NCBI GenBank assembly: GCA_050015055.1
Contig: JBEKCD010000002.1
Coordinates: 163,352-227,351, forward strand
Source: JBEKCD01 sp050015055
GTDB taxonomy: Archaea; Thermoproteota; Bathyarchaeia; Bathyarchaeales; Bathycorpusculaceae
Direction of reading: 5' to 3'
DNA length: 64,000 nucleotides
The notes under the pieces were generated by a model that saw nothing but the letters and a program-made list of their open reading frames with translations, was not told the DNA's origin and did not search any database. Numbering within the stretch: position 1 is the first letter of the stretch; each line of letters starts with the position of its first letter. The position numbers and the translations under genes were made by a program. This document shows positions 16,552 through 25,637 of this stretch, one piece after another.

Positions 16552-17310
16552 CTAGGCGTGAGTGCTGGAATCGTAGGGTGCTTTGACGTAGGTGATGACT
16601 TCTACCGGGCATTCGCCCGAGAGCTTCAATGTCTTCTTCCATTCTTCTCCGACGGCTATGAGGAGGAAGACTCCGGACATTTCGGCTTTGGCTTTTTTGA
16701 CGAGGTTGACGAGTGCGGCTTGGGTTTCTCCGCTTTTTATCATGTCATCTACGACGAGTACGCTGTCGCGCTTTTTGATGGCTTCTTTTGGTATGTAGAT
16801 TGTTGAGGTGACGCCTGAGCCTTTGAGGAGGACATAGGTTTCTTCGAGGAAGGCTTTAACGCCGACTTCTTTGGTTCGTTTCGCGACGACGAGGTTGACG
16901 CCGAGCGCGTTTGCCACCATGGTTGCGAGGGGTATGCCGTCTACCGCGGCTGAGAGCACTTTTGTCACGCGTTTTCCAGCGAAGTTTGCGAGGGCGTGGT
17001 TGGCGGCCTGTTGCAAGATGTTGTAATCACCTATGATTTCAGTGTTATCAAAGTATCCGTCTTCGTCGAACCTTATTCTGCTTCGCAACTCGGGTTCCAG
17101 GCCGACAAGGCGTGTGAGGACTTTCCAGAGCTGCTTCGCCCGTGCCGTGTTGGGCAGGACGTGGCCTTTGGCGTACCGGCTGAGGACGGTTACGGGCAGG
17201 CCGGTTTTTGACGCTAGTTCGCGATAAGTTATGTTTCGTTTGTACTTGGCAGTTCTGAGAAGCTCGATGGTCATCAACCGAAGCTTCAAATCCTCTGCGT
17301 GCGTGCTCAT
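16552..17310 (-). CDS. HTH plus phosphoribosyltransferase regulator (GfcR/PurR-like)
   Basis: An N-terminal helix-turn-helix (about 25-65, ITYRELASKTGLPVTVLSRYAKGHVLP) is joined to a type I phosphoribosyltransferase domain (about 95-245). The PRPP-binding signature is VLVVDDMIKSGET at about 184-196. Archaeal regulators of this architecture (GfcR, PurR-like) bind PRPP or related ligands and control sugar or nucleotide metabolism instead of acting as enzymes. The protein is 252 residues, cytosolic and monocistronic. It begins at the ATG at 17310, close to a TATA-like stretch. The regulated genes are unknown. Confidence 0.82.
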   Translation of the reverse strand: MSTHAEDLKLRLMTIELLRTAKYKRNITYRELASKTGLPVTVLSRYAKGHVLPNTARAKQLWKVLTRLVGLEPELRSRIRFDEDGYFDNTEIIGDYNILQQAANHALANFAGKRVTKVLSAAVDGIPLATMVANALGVNLVVAKRTKEVGVKAFLEETYVLLKGSGVTSTIYIPKEAIKKRDSVLVVDDMIKSGETQAALVNLVKKAKAEMSGVFLLIAVGEEWKKTLKLSGECPVEVITYVKAPYDSSTHA

Positions 17311-17496
17311 AACAACAGCCTCATATACACTGATAAGTCAAACCCTAGCGTGTTCTGCTTCTATTATTGCTTTTGCGATATATACTTTGCTGGGTTAGAC
17401 GAGAGCGCGTTGATGACGTCTGCTTCCAAGCGCGTTAACAATGTGAACCGTGAAACTCGCGAAGCCGCAGAGCTAATGCAGCATTACAAACTAACG

Positions 17497-17928
17497 TTAG
17501 TCAGTAGGCAGGGTTCCAGAATGAGCTTTGTTCTCAGCTCGTTCAATCTTCCAGTTGCGCGTGAGAATTCTTTCCTCCAGTGGTTGCTGCTGAGAATGGC
17601 AGTAGCTTCCTGCGAGGTTATCTCTTGAGTTCGTGACCAAGCCATTAGCGCGTGCGGCAACGATGGGTACGGCGGTGATTTCAGGCGTTTTGTAAGGGTG
17701 TGTCTCCTTGATGGTTTTCTCCAGTTCCTTGTACAGGCTTTTTTCGCTCTTGATAAGGCAGAGCCATTCTTCAGCTGTCTCTTTCCTGTTCTTCCACCAG
17801 TACATACTTTGTATCGGGCCGATTATTTGGACACAGCCTGCGAGTCTCTTCTCCACCAGGGTCCGTGCTACTTTTTCGGCATCTTCTCTTTTCCTGGTTG
17901 TCGTGAAAATATGGACATACTGTTTCAT
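17497..17928 (-). CDS. cutA: CutA-like divalent-ion tolerance protein with an altered C-terminus
   Basis: The CutA trimer-forming ferredoxin-like fold is clear: YVHIFTTTRKREDAEKVARTL, RLAGCVQIIGPIQSMYWW, and ETHPYKTPEITAVPIV (to about residue 91). After PIVAAR the frame departs from the family. The normal ending with a conserved Trp segment appears instead in the neighbouring frame as ALMAWSRTQEIT, implying a single-base frameshift near 17650. The break falls at ATTAGCGCGTGCGG, a 14-mer also found at 30764-30777. The real start is the ATG at 17928 (MKQYVHIF); the frame is open to 18009. CutA is linked to copper tolerance, though its biochemical role is debated. Confidence 0.75.
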   Translation of the reverse strand: MKQYVHIFTTTRKREDAEKVARTLVEKRLAGCVQIIGPIQSMYWWKNRKETAEEWLCLIKSEKSLYKELEKTIKETHPYKTPEITAVPIVAARANGLVTNSRDNLAGSYCHSQQQPLEERILTRNWKIERAENKAHSGTLPTD

Positions 17929-18091
17929 TTTGGTTCGCTTCGTTTTTTTTCTTGAACTCTGTTTGGTTCCAGGAGGCTCTTGAGTTTTTTGCAGGGCACA
18001 ACATTGCATTTCTCGCGCGGTTCAGTAACATTGAGGGAAACGTTTTTCAGCTCGGACTGTCAGTGGAAACGTCACAAAGGGTTGTCTTTTC

Positions 18092-18598
18092 ATGCAGCAG
18101 CAGATGATTCGAAAGGAAGTAGTCGTCAACGCATCTGTTGAGACGGTGTGGCACGCGTGGACCACACCAGAAGGCGCCGTTGCGTTTTTTGCGCCAAGGG
18201 CAAATATCCAGCTTGCCGTAGGCGGACCGTATGAGCTGTACTTTGACTTAGACGCTCCGGAAGGCTCGCGAGGGGGCGAGGGTTTGAAGATACTCAGCTT
18301 TCTTCCCATGGAAATGCTCTCGTTCGAATGGACTGCGCCGCCGCAATATCCCAGTGTCCGCCAGGGACCACGCACATGGGTTGTCGTTCAGTTCTACCCG
18401 CTTGGCAGAAATGAAGTTCGAGTCAGACTAACCCATCTTGGCTGGAGGGAAGGCGAGGAAACGGACAAAGTTTTTCAATACTTCAAACGTGCATGGGACA
18501 CTGTCCTCGGAAGGCTAGAATATAGGTTTTCCAAGGTTCCCATCGATTGGAACAAACCTTACTCCCCTCCCCAAAACATGACGTATGACATCCCCTGA
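18092..18598 (+). CDS. SRPBCC/AHSA1-like domain protein
   Basis: The 168-residue cytosolic protein fits the Bet v1-like START superfamily in its AHSA1 branch. It has an opening strand and helix (RKEVVVNASVETVWHAWTTPEGAVAFFAP), a central WTAPPQYP region, and the closing strand plus long helix (RVRLTHLGWREGEETDKVFQYFKRAWDTVLGRLEYRF). The fold forms a hydrophobic cavity for small ligands, or binds chaperones as in Aha1. The start ATG at 18092 is straightforward. It has no operon partner, and the ligand is unknown. Confidence 0.82.
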   Translation: MQQQMIRKEVVVNASVETVWHAWTTPEGAVAFFAPRANIQLAVGGPYELYFDLDAPEGSRGGEGLKILSFLPMEMLSFEWTAPPQYPSVRQGPRTWVVVQFYPLGRNEVRVRLTHLGWREGEETDKVFQYFKRAWDTVLGRLEYRFSKVPIDWNKPYSPPQNMTYDIP

Positions 18599-18713
18599 AA
18601 ATGGGATTGAACTGAAAAACAGAGAAAAATTAGGACGTCGTGCGGCTAGCGCCTCTGCTGGGGTTATCTATTAGGAAGGTTTTTGTGTTAACGAACATCC
18701 ATAATGCTCTGTC

Positions 18714-19799
18714 TTGCACGCAAGTGGGGGTTTGGCGTTGACTTCGAAGGTCGCTGTAGTTGAATTCGATGGAGAAAACATGGCTTCGTTGAAGCGAGCT
18801 TTCGACCTGATCGGGGGGATAGCTGACCTGAATGTTGTGGAGAGACCTGTGGTGATTAAGGTTGGAGTTTTCAGTCAGAAGGCAGAGAACCATTCATCGG
18901 TAGGCCTAGTTGACGCAATCATTCATCGCTTTGACAAGGCTCCAAAGATATTCGTTGTTGAATCTGACAACTACAGGGGCACTGGGTCGGAGAGGCTTCA
19001 AATCTGGAAAGAACTCTACACGAAACGGGTAGTTCCATTCAACCTTTCAGAGGACTCGGATACTCGAATAGCAAACATTGCTAACGAAGAGATGGAGATG
19101 TCACGCCTGCTGTTCAAACCCAACGTCTTGGTCAACACGCACATACTGCGTTCCTTTGAGAGTGGGAGCATCCTAAAGAACCTGTTCGGCTGTATATTGG
19201 ATTCGAAGAGAATGAAGTATCACAAGGTTCTTCCCACGCTTCTCGCGGATGTTTATGAGGCGATAGGCGGCATAGACCTTGCCGTGCTTGACGGGACGTA
19301 CCTGTGGCGAGGCGCAGGAGATGCACGTGTGCGAATGAACACTGTGCTTGTTGGGAGAGATGCAGTTGCCCTGGAGACGGTTGGAGCAACTCTTGCTGGC
19401 CTTGATCCTCAAAAAATGCCAGTTATACAGGAATTTGTAAAGAGGGGTCTTGGAGAGGGTTCTCTGGAGAACATTGAGGTGGTGGGGGCTTCCCTTGAAA
19501 GTCTTCGGGAAAAATTCTCGTCGGCTGCAAAGGCTCAGAAAAAGCTTCGCGCGCGAGGTAGTGGTCCTCAAACGTGGGGTGGCCAAGCGAATCGTGCGTT
19601 TAGGGGCTTGATTCGAGAGGGATTCTTCAAACAACCCGATGGAAGAACAATAGAAAACGTGGTCGAAGCCCTGGAGGCCCGGGGTCTCTCGGCTGAAGAT
19701 AAGCAGGGGAAAATCGCGAGTTTTCTTACTCGAAGGGCCAAGAAAGGAATCTTGAAAGAATCCAGGAATTCGAATGGAATGGTTTGCTGGACGGAATAG
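18714..19799 (+). CDS. DUF362 protein with C-terminal helical extension
   Basis: Residues about 10-255 match the DUF362 family (VVIKVGVFSQKAENHSS, then PKIFVVESDNYRGTGSE, FKPNVLVNTHILRSFESGSILKN, IDLAVLDGTYLWRGAGDAR and VLVGRDAVALETVGATLAGLDPQ). No Fe-S cysteines are present, although some relatives carry ferredoxin domains. A basic region and a probable winged-helix-like tail follow (about 290-361, GLIREGFFKQPDGRTIENVVEAL... AKKGILKESRNSNGMVCW), which is unusual. The start is uncertain: TTG at 18714, 18732 or 18738. The function of the family is unclear. A GNAT lies convergently downstream. Confidence 0.78.
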   Translation: MHASGGLALTSKVAVVEFDGENMASLKRAFDLIGGIADLNVVERPVVIKVGVFSQKAENHSSVGLVDAIIHRFDKAPKIFVVESDNYRGTGSERLQIWKELYTKRVVPFNLSEDSDTRIANIANEEMEMSRLLFKPNVLVNTHILRSFESGSILKNLFGCILDSKRMKYHKVLPTLLADVYEAIGGIDLAVLDGTYLWRGAGDARVRMNTVLVGRDAVALETVGATLAGLDPQKMPVIQEFVKRGLGEGSLENIEVVGASLESLREKFSSAAKAQKKLRARGSGPQTWGGQANRAFRGLIREGFFKQPDGRTIENVVEALEARGLSAEDKQGKIASFLTRRAKKGILKESRNSNGMVCWTE

Positions 19800-19924
19800 T
19801 TAAGCTCAAAAGACGCGTGTTTTTTCACATGAACTTGAATAGAGGATTTTTCTAGAACAAGGTTCCACAAGCAATATGTATTTCTTTACCCTGAGCGAAG
19901 CATCAGGAGAAGGGAAAAGGATAG

Positions 19925-19971
19925 GGGAAGAGGCAGAAGGAGAAGGGGAAAAATTTTTCGTGCCTCTTCCC
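19925..19971. terminator. Long hairpin between convergent genes
   Basis: GGGAAGAGGCA (19925-19935) and TGCCTCTTCCC (19961-19971) form an 11-bp perfect stem. Flanking AAAGG and CCTTT could extend it. The loop contains an A-run and a T-run. It lies between the stops of the convergent DUF362 and GNAT genes and could serve as a bidirectional terminator or protect 3' ends. Confidence 0.55.
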
Positions 19972-20034
19972 TTAACCTTTGACAACACTCTTTGCAGCTT
20001 TCTATTTAATCTTTGGCATTCAACCTTGAAATCA

Positions 20035-20583
20035 TCATCTGGCAAGAGGGCGTTCTGATGTGGACGTCAGTTGAAAACGGTATACTACAAGAGGAATCTT
20101 CTTTCCCCAAGGAGATTTCAACATTTCCTCTTTCACTTTCTTGAAACCATTCTTTTCGTAGAATGCTCTAGCGTGAGCTTCGTCCTTTCCAGCTCTGACA
20201 ATGATAGTCTTCGCCCCCTTTTTCTTTTGGTCTGCAATAGCTCTCTTCAGTAGTTTAGTGCCTATGCCCATTCTTTCGTACTCTGGAAAAACCACGATAC
20301 GGTCCAGTTCCACTGTTGCGGAACCATGTCCCATGACCTGAGCAAAGCCCAGTATTTCGCGCCTATTCTTCAAAGCCAGATGGAAAGTTGCCTCTCCTGA
20401 TCGAGCTGCACCTACTAGAACTTCTTCCGAAAAAGCCTTTTTGACGTATTCCTCTGGAATGCCAAATTTCACAACGTTGTCCTGGTAAAGCTTGCCATTC
20501 TCGTCTTCCAGAAGTTTCTCAACCTTCCTGCTCAGAGACTTGATTCCGTTCTCGGTTGCTTTGCAAACACTAATGGGTTCCAT
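20035..20583 (-). CDS. GNAT-family N-acetyltransferase
   Basis: The 182-residue protein transfers an acetyl group from acetyl-CoA to an unknown amine. The acetyl-CoA-binding motif A is VVFPEYERMGIGTKLLKRAI at about 97-116, preceded by the strand ILGFAQVMGHGSATVELDRI, and followed by motif B AHARAFYEKNGFKKV at about 142-156. The N-terminal half (SEEVLVGAARSGEATFHLALKNRREI) is the usual GNAT front sheet with an added region. It stands alone, upstream of a second, broken GNAT on the same strand. Substrate unknown. Confidence 0.88.
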   Translation of the reverse strand: MEPISVCKATENGIKSLSRKVEKLLEDENGKLYQDNVVKFGIPEEYVKKAFSEEVLVGAARSGEATFHLALKNRREILGFAQVMGHGSATVELDRIVVFPEYERMGIGTKLLKRAIADQKKKGAKTIIVRAGKDEAHARAFYEKNGFKKVKEEMLKSPWGKKIPLVVYRFQLTSTSERPLAR

Positions 20584-20660
20584 CTGAACACGCGAGTTAT
20601 TTTATTCGCAACGGTTCTAATAACTTGTGGCATTTTTCCCACCGTAGCATATGATCTGCG

Positions 20661-21208
20661 TTATTTCGAGGATGTTTTCGTCAGTATTTTTGGTTCTTTC
20701 CATTCTTCTCTAAGGATGCTGTACATGCAGTCGTCTCTCCATTTTCCTCTGCAGTAGAAGGTTTTTCTCAGGACTCCTTCTCTCTTGAATCCACCTTCTC
20801 AAGAGCTTTCCATGATGCCGTGTTTTCTGGGTCAGCTTTGGCTTGAATCCTAACAGCATCTTTTGAGAGGAATAGGTAGTCGACTGTCATCGTGATGGCT
20901 TCGCTGACATATCCCTTGCCTCTTTCACCTGGCACGATGAAGTATCCAAGCTCTATTTCTCCTGCTGACAAAAAGTGGGCTATGAAGCCGATTTTGGTTC
21001 CGTCCTTTTTCTCCACAAAAAACCACTGTGCGTCTCTGAGATTGTCGTAAGTCTTTTCTAAATCCCCTCTTGTCTCTTGTCTGAACGGCTCATATTCACC
21101 CATGAACTCAGGATTGTTGTCCCATTCCTGTAAGAATGGCATATCTTCTCTCTCTATTATTCTTAGGTTCACGTTGTTTCCTTCAAGCAATACGCAACAC
21201 CACTGCAC
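20661..21208 (-). pseudogene. RimJ-type GNAT acetyltransferase, frameshifted near the C-terminus
   Basis: The first 135 or so residues (NVNLRIIEREDMPFLQEWDNNP ... IELGYFIVPGERGKGYVSEAI ... ENTASWKALEKV) are a clear RimJ/RimL-like acetyltransferase. At about 20790-20793 the frame breaks and ends early as VDSREKES. One base (probably a G) appears to be lost. In the next frame the family ending resumes (FKREGVLRKTFYCRGK..., SILREEWKEPKILTK) and stops at 20661. The intact paralogue at 37569-38138 ends with the equivalent LREEWKEPRILTRL. It is either a recent pseudogene or an assembly error. The GTG at 21208 or TTG at 21190 is the start. Confidence 0.8.
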
Positions 21209-21393
21209 ACTGTGTCTCTGGTCTTCTTTCCTTTCGAAAACTTTTATGTGTTATCCTGTAAAAGAAGAAAGAACGGATAATTCAGCCAGTGGACGCCTTC
21301 ATCGAACCTCCGCGCGCCCCAATCAGAACCTCAAACAGAAACGTATTATATTTTGATACGATATCCTCTAGCGTATCAGTCTGAGGGTATATT

Positions 21394-23184
21394 ATGCAAT
21401 TTACAACTAGACCGGTTTTGATGGGAACTAATGGCATGGTTACTTCGACGCACTATCTTGCTTCTCAAGCTGGATTCTGCAGCCTCAAGCGGGGAGGTAA
21501 TGCTGTTGACGCCGGAGCCACTATGTGGTTCTGCCTAACCATCCTCGAACCACATCTAGTCGGCGTCGCAGGCGAATCGCCCATCCTAATATACTCCGCT
21601 GACGAAGAGAAAGTGATCGCAGTCAACGGTCAAGGTCCAGCCCCAAAAGCAGCCACCATAGACTGGTTTAAAGAACACGGCTACGATCTGATCCCTCCGG
21701 ACGGTTTCTTGCCCGCTGTCGTTCCCAGTGCCTTCGACACGTGGGTCAAGGCCTTGGACAAGTTTGGAACCATGACGCTCGAAGAGGTTCTGGAACCTGC
21801 CATAGAGTTGGCTGCTAAAGGCTTTCCAATCTATCCGGAGCTTAGAAGAGGCTTAACTGAGCCTAATCAACAGGTCGGCTATTCCATAAACGGGAGCAAA
21901 GTGAAATCACGACCATTGAGCGTTGCTGAAAGATTCCTTAAAGAGTGGCGTTCTTCAGCCGAGATATACCTCGTTGAGGGACAGGTGCCCCTGGTTGGAC
22001 AAGTTATCCGTAATCCCGAGTGGGCTCGCACTTTCGAGGAAGTTGTGAAGGTCGAGAAGAAAGTCCGAAAAAACGGACGCGAGGCGGGGCTGCAGGCAGC
22101 CCGAGACTATTTCTACTCAGGCCCCATCGCTCAGAAAATAGTCAAATTTATGCAGACTTTCGAGTGCCGAGACGTCTACGGCAAAGAACATCACGGTCTA
22201 CTCAGCCTAGAAGACTTGGCGGAGTACAGCGCGCGTTTCGAAGAACCGGTCACGGTCAAGTACCGTGAGTATGACGTTTACAAGTGTGGACCTTGGACGC
22301 AGGGCCCGGTGCTACTGCAGCATCTGAATCTGCTCGAAGGTTTTGATCTGCATCAGATGGGTCACAACACGGTTGACTATCTTCACACGTGGGTTGAGTG
22401 CGCCAAACTTGCATTCGCCGACCGCGAACAATACTACGCTGACCCTGACTATGTCAAAGTGCCCTTGGACAGGCTTCTTTCAAAAGAATACGCCGACCGT
22501 CGCCGCACGCTCGTTGACCCAAATCATGCATCTATGGAGCTGAGGCCAGGGGGAACGGCGCCCGTCAAACTGAAATCTCAAAATGTGGGGCAATCAGAGG
22601 GTGACACGGTGCATTTGGAGGCTGTGGACAGGTTTGGAAACATGATTTCCGCAACGCCCAGTGGCGCTTGGATTTCCACTTCACCTATAATACCTGGCTT
22701 GGGGTTCTGCATGAACACTCGGGCTCAAATGTTCCATCTTGACGCCAGCCATGTCGAAAGACTAGAGCCGGGCAAAAAGCCGAGCACCACTCTGAGCCCT
22801 AGTCTGGTAATGAAAGAAGAAGAGTCTTACTTGACCTTCGGCACTCCTGGAGCAGATCAGCAAGATCAGTGGACACTCCAGTTCTTCCTGAATCACGTGG
22901 ACTTTGGTATGGACATTCAGCTTGCTTTGGATAAGCCGACTGTTCACTCAACTCACTTTCCTGGTTCCTTCTGGCCTCACGCTGCTCACCCTGGAGTCAT
23001 GCACGTAGAACCCGGTATATCGGAGGAGGCGATTTTGGGACTCAAGAAGAAGGGACACAAAGTAATCTTGGATGAGCCGTGGAGCCACGGTCGCTGCTTG
23101 GCCATTCAGTACGATGTCAACACCGGGGTAATGTCTGGTGGAGCGTCGCCCCGAGGAATGAAAGCCTACGCGATAGGATGGTAG
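21394..23184 (+). CDS. ggt: Gamma-glutamyltranspeptidase-like Ntn-hydrolase
   Basis: GGT-family enzymes cleave gamma-glutamyl bonds or acylate amines after self-cleavage at a threonine or serine. The large-subunit part has GGNAVDAGATMWFCLTILEPHLVGVAGES (about 34-62, in pieces) and PAVVPSAFDTW. The nucleophile is predicted at T405 in EGDTVHLEAVDRFGNMISAT, followed by GLGFCMNTR and PSTTLSPSLV. No signal peptide is seen, so it is probably cytosolic, unlike bacterial GGT. Its stop overlaps the start of the oxidoreductase gamma-delta gene, so the four genes look like one operon. Glutathione is not expected in such archaea, so the true substrate is open. Confidence 0.88.
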   Translation: MQFTTRPVLMGTNGMVTSTHYLASQAGFCSLKRGGNAVDAGATMWFCLTILEPHLVGVAGESPILIYSADEEKVIAVNGQGPAPKAATIDWFKEHGYDLIPPDGFLPAVVPSAFDTWVKALDKFGTMTLEEVLEPAIELAAKGFPIYPELRRGLTEPNQQVGYSINGSKVKSRPLSVAERFLKEWRSSAEIYLVEGQVPLVGQVIRNPEWARTFEEVVKVEKKVRKNGREAGLQAARDYFYSGPIAQKIVKFMQTFECRDVYGKEHHGLLSLEDLAEYSARFEEPVTVKYREYDVYKCGPWTQGPVLLQHLNLLEGFDLHQMGHNTVDYLHTWVECAKLAFADREQYYADPDYVKVPLDRLLSKEYADRRRTLVDPNHASMELRPGGTAPVKLKSQNVGQSEGDTVHLEAVDRFGNMISATPSGAWISTSPIIPGLGFCMNTRAQMFHLDASHVERLEPGKKPSTTLSPSLVMKEEESYLTFGTPGADQQDQWTLQFFLNHVDFGMDIQLALDKPTVHSTHFPGSFWPHAAHPGVMHVEPGISEEAILGLKKKGHKVILDEPWSHGRCLAIQYDVNTGVMSGGASPRGMKAYAIGW

Positions 23185-24383
23185 ATCCCTGCAAGACCCG
23201 AGAGAATCGTTGCAGAAAAATCGTAAAATCGACACTAGGCTTATTAGATTGCGACAGCTTGGAGCTGGATGTGAAAAGTGTGATACCAGAATATGACCAG
23301 TTGAATTGGGTCATAATTCATGGCAGAGGAGTGCTTAACACTGGTCACGCGGGTACGTTCGCTCGCATTCTGGCGACTGCGGGCGTGGTCTCAGGACGAG
23401 AATCGTATTATTATATGAGGTATGATGATTCTCCTGAACGGGATAACATACCCATGATTTTCTACACTGTCATGGGTAACCCTCGAATAGACGTTACCTT
23501 GCACGAAGAGGTTGAGCCCGTCGGAGAGGTTTTCAGCGCCATAGTCGTGATGGAGCCCACGATACTCGTCAGCCAGACTTCTCAGAGGGCGTTGCTTTTC
23601 GACGGCGCGAAGAAAGACGCTGTTCTTGTTGTAAACACATCGTTGTCGCCGAAGGAAATCATACGATTGGTGAAGAAGAGGTGCCTCGCGCAGGATTGGT
23701 GTGGAAAACTAGTTACGATAAGAGCCAGAGAGTACGATGCTAACATCGCGTTTCCTCTGTTAGCCGCGTTGGTAAAGGGTTGGAGTGTGGTAAGCCTCGA
23801 TGACTTACTGGATGCGCTTGATTCCTCTGGGCACGGAGACAAGACTGGTTTGGTGAAAAGAGTCTATTCTGACGCGGAACCTGTTGAGGTCAGAATCAAT
23901 GCGAAGGAAACGATGATGGCGCAGACTAGAAAGTCAAAATCATCCTGCAAATTCAAAAAGGGAACGTGGGATTCGGAGACGTACCGGAGCTACCAAAAGG
24001 CAGCGGCCGAAGCATTATCCTACGCTGAGAGAATAAAAGCAATGCCGTCGTGGCAGGCTTTGTCCCCTGGGCTGATTGAATTCGGCCCTTCTCAGAATAA
24101 GAAAAACGTGGGGTTCACAACCTCTTTCGCTAGATTCCTCAGACCGACGATAGATAAGAGCAAGTGTACTGATTGTAAGATGTGTTCTCTTTACTGTCCA
24201 GACGGTGCAATCGACTCCAAGCGCATCGAGGTAGATTTGAACTACTGTAAGGGTTGCGGCATATGCGCGCGGATGTGCCCCTCGAAAGCTATAGGCATGA
24301 TAAGCGAACTGCTGGCGGCAGAAGGGCTGACTGAGAAAGAAATAACCGCGATTGAAGATGCACTCGTTGAGTATGGTTACTAG
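23178..24383 (+). CDS. 2-oxoacid:ferredoxin oxidoreductase, fused gamma and delta subunits
   Basis: Residues about 1-200 are the gamma domain (WVIIHGRGVLNTGHAGTFAR, DDSPERDNIPMIFYTVMG, AIVVMEPTILV, FPLLAALVKGWSVVSLDDLLDAL). The C-terminal part is a two-cluster ferredoxin, the delta domain, with CTDCKMCSLYCP and CKGCGICARMCP binding two [4Fe-4S] clusters. In many archaea these are separate genes. The ATG at 23178 overlaps the ggt stop by seven bases and is preferred over the upstream frame extension from 23079, which lies inside ggt. Alpha and beta subunits follow. The complex converts a 2-oxoacid plus CoA to acyl-CoA, CO2 and reduced ferredoxin; the acid is not identified. Confidence 0.9.
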   Translation: MVDPCKTRENRCRKIVKSTLGLLDCDSLELDVKSVIPEYDQLNWVIIHGRGVLNTGHAGTFARILATAGVVSGRESYYYMRYDDSPERDNIPMIFYTVMGNPRIDVTLHEEVEPVGEVFSAIVVMEPTILVSQTSQRALLFDGAKKDAVLVVNTSLSPKEIIRLVKKRCLAQDWCGKLVTIRAREYDANIAFPLLAALVKGWSVVSLDDLLDALDSSGHGDKTGLVKRVYSDAEPVEVRINAKETMMAQTRKSKSSCKFKKGTWDSETYRSYQKAAAEALSYAERIKAMPSWQALSPGLIEFGPSQNKKNVGFTTSFARFLRPTIDKSKCTDCKMCSLYCPDGAIDSKRIEVDLNYCKGCGICARMCPSKAIGMISELLAAEGLTEKEITAIEDALVEYGY

Positions 24384-24386
24384 AAG

Positions 24387-25637
24387 GTGAAAATCGTGAG
24401 CACGCCGAAAACCGCCTCGAAACCTCTTACCCAAACTGTGCCCAAGAGGTTCATGTGGACAGGAACGCGGGCAATAGCTGAAGCCGTGAAGCTTGCGGAC
24501 GTAGACGTTATAGCTGCGTACCCTATCAGACCGTACACTGGAGTCATGAACTCTCTGGCCAAGATGCTGGCTGACGGAGAGTTTGCAGCTGAGATAATAG
24601 GTGCAGATTCTGAACACTCACAGTTTGAAATAGCAAAACACGCGTCCGCGGTGGGAGCTAGAACCTTCGTAGGAAGCTCAGGCGTAGGGCTGGCGTACGC
24701 GGCAGAACCGATAGTCGTCACGGCCATGGGACAACTGCCCGTCGTCGCTATGGCCGGTTGCAGGGCTCTTGATGATCCGGGCAACTTCGGAATGGAATGG
24801 AACGATGTGCTCACTTTTAGAGATCACGGGTGGCTCATGTCTTGGGCCAAAGATCCTCAGGAAGCCTTGGACATGACCCTGGTGGCATACAGAGTCTCGG
24901 AAGACCGCAGGGTGCTTCTGCCAAGCTTTGTCGCAGTGGACGGCGCCGCGATAACACACATATCTGCTCCCGTTGAGCCGCCCAGCAGAGAACAAGTTGC
25001 AAAGTTTCTCCCCCCGTACAAGCCTCAGTACCCGCTCGATCCAGCTTATGGACCTATAACTAAGGCACAGCACATAGCCCCTTCCCTCATAGGCCCCGAG
25101 CTTCGAAAAGTAGTGGATAACGCGATGGCACAAGCCAGGGAAGTGATCCAAGAAGCCTGGAAAGATTTTGCAGGTTTCGTTGGAAGAGAATATCCGCCAT
25201 TCATCGAGAAAAAGTACATTGAGGATGCGGAAATAGCCCTTGTGACCATGGGAGCCTATTCCAAAGACGCGGTGCACGTTGCCACGAAACTTCGACAAGA
25301 AGGCGTCAAGGTCGGCGTCGTCAGGATGCGGTATTTCCGACCCTTCCCACAGAGGGAACTTGCTGAAGCCCTTGGGAAAGTTAAGGCTGTAGGGGTGGTT
25401 GACTTTTCGTATTCTTTCGGCTCCGCAGACTCTTCAAGCGTGTTGTTTAACGAGGTTAGATCAGCATTGTACGAGAGCGGTTCACGTCCGCTGTTGATGG
25501 ACTTCATGTTCGTCGGTGGTAGAGAGCCTTCTGTCGAGCATTTTGAGCAAGCTGTTAGACTGTTGCAGAAAGGTGCAGAGAAGGGAGCGGTTGAAAAACA
25601 CGTGTGGTGGCCCACGCTGAGAGGTGAGAGTCCATGA
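24387..25637 (+). CDS. porA: 2-oxoacid:ferredoxin oxidoreductase alpha subunit
   Basis: The 416-residue alpha subunit contains the pyrimidine-binding domain (WTGTRAIAEAVKLADVDVIAAYPIRPYTGVMN...) with the expected EIIGADSEHSQFEIAKHASAVGARTFVGSSG region split over about 70-100. A transketolase C-like domain follows near 285-390 (EIALVTMGAYSKDAVHVATKLRQEG... VRMRYFRPFPQRELAEAL). It lies between the gamma-delta and beta genes with minimal gaps. The start may be the GTG at 24387 or, better placed after GGTGA, the GTG at 24396. The pyruvate, 2-oxoisovalerate and aromatic branches were not separated by eye. Confidence 0.9.
   Translation: MKIVSTPKTASKPLTQTVPKRFMWTGTRAIAEAVKLADVDVIAAYPIRPYTGVMNSLAKMLADGEFAAEIIGADSEHSQFEIAKHASAVGARTFVGSSGVGLAYAAEPIVVTAMGQLPVVAMAGCRALDDPGNFGMEWNDVLTFRDHGWLMSWAKDPQEALDMTLVAYRVSEDRRVLLPSFVAVDGAAITHISAPVEPPSREQVAKFLPPYKPQYPLDPAYGPITKAQHIAPSLIGPELRKVVDNAMAQAREVIQEAWKDFAGFVGREYPPFIEKKYIEDAEIALVTMGAYSKDAVHVATKLRQEGVKVGVVRMRYFRPFPQRELAEALGKVKAVGVVDFSYSFGSADSSSVLFNEVRSALYESGSRPLLMDFMFVGGREPSVEHFEQAVRLLQKGAEKGAVEKHVWWPTLRGESP

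Noticed and set aside
17299..17628. Plus-strand frame overlapping the end of cutA
   Set aside because: It is antisense to the cutA tail and has no family resemblance. The better explanation of the area is a frameshifted cutA.
24015..25298. Two minus-strand frames (about 200 residues each) inside the oxidoreductase operon
   Set aside because: They are antisense to clear gamma-delta and alpha subunit genes and have no recognisable domains.
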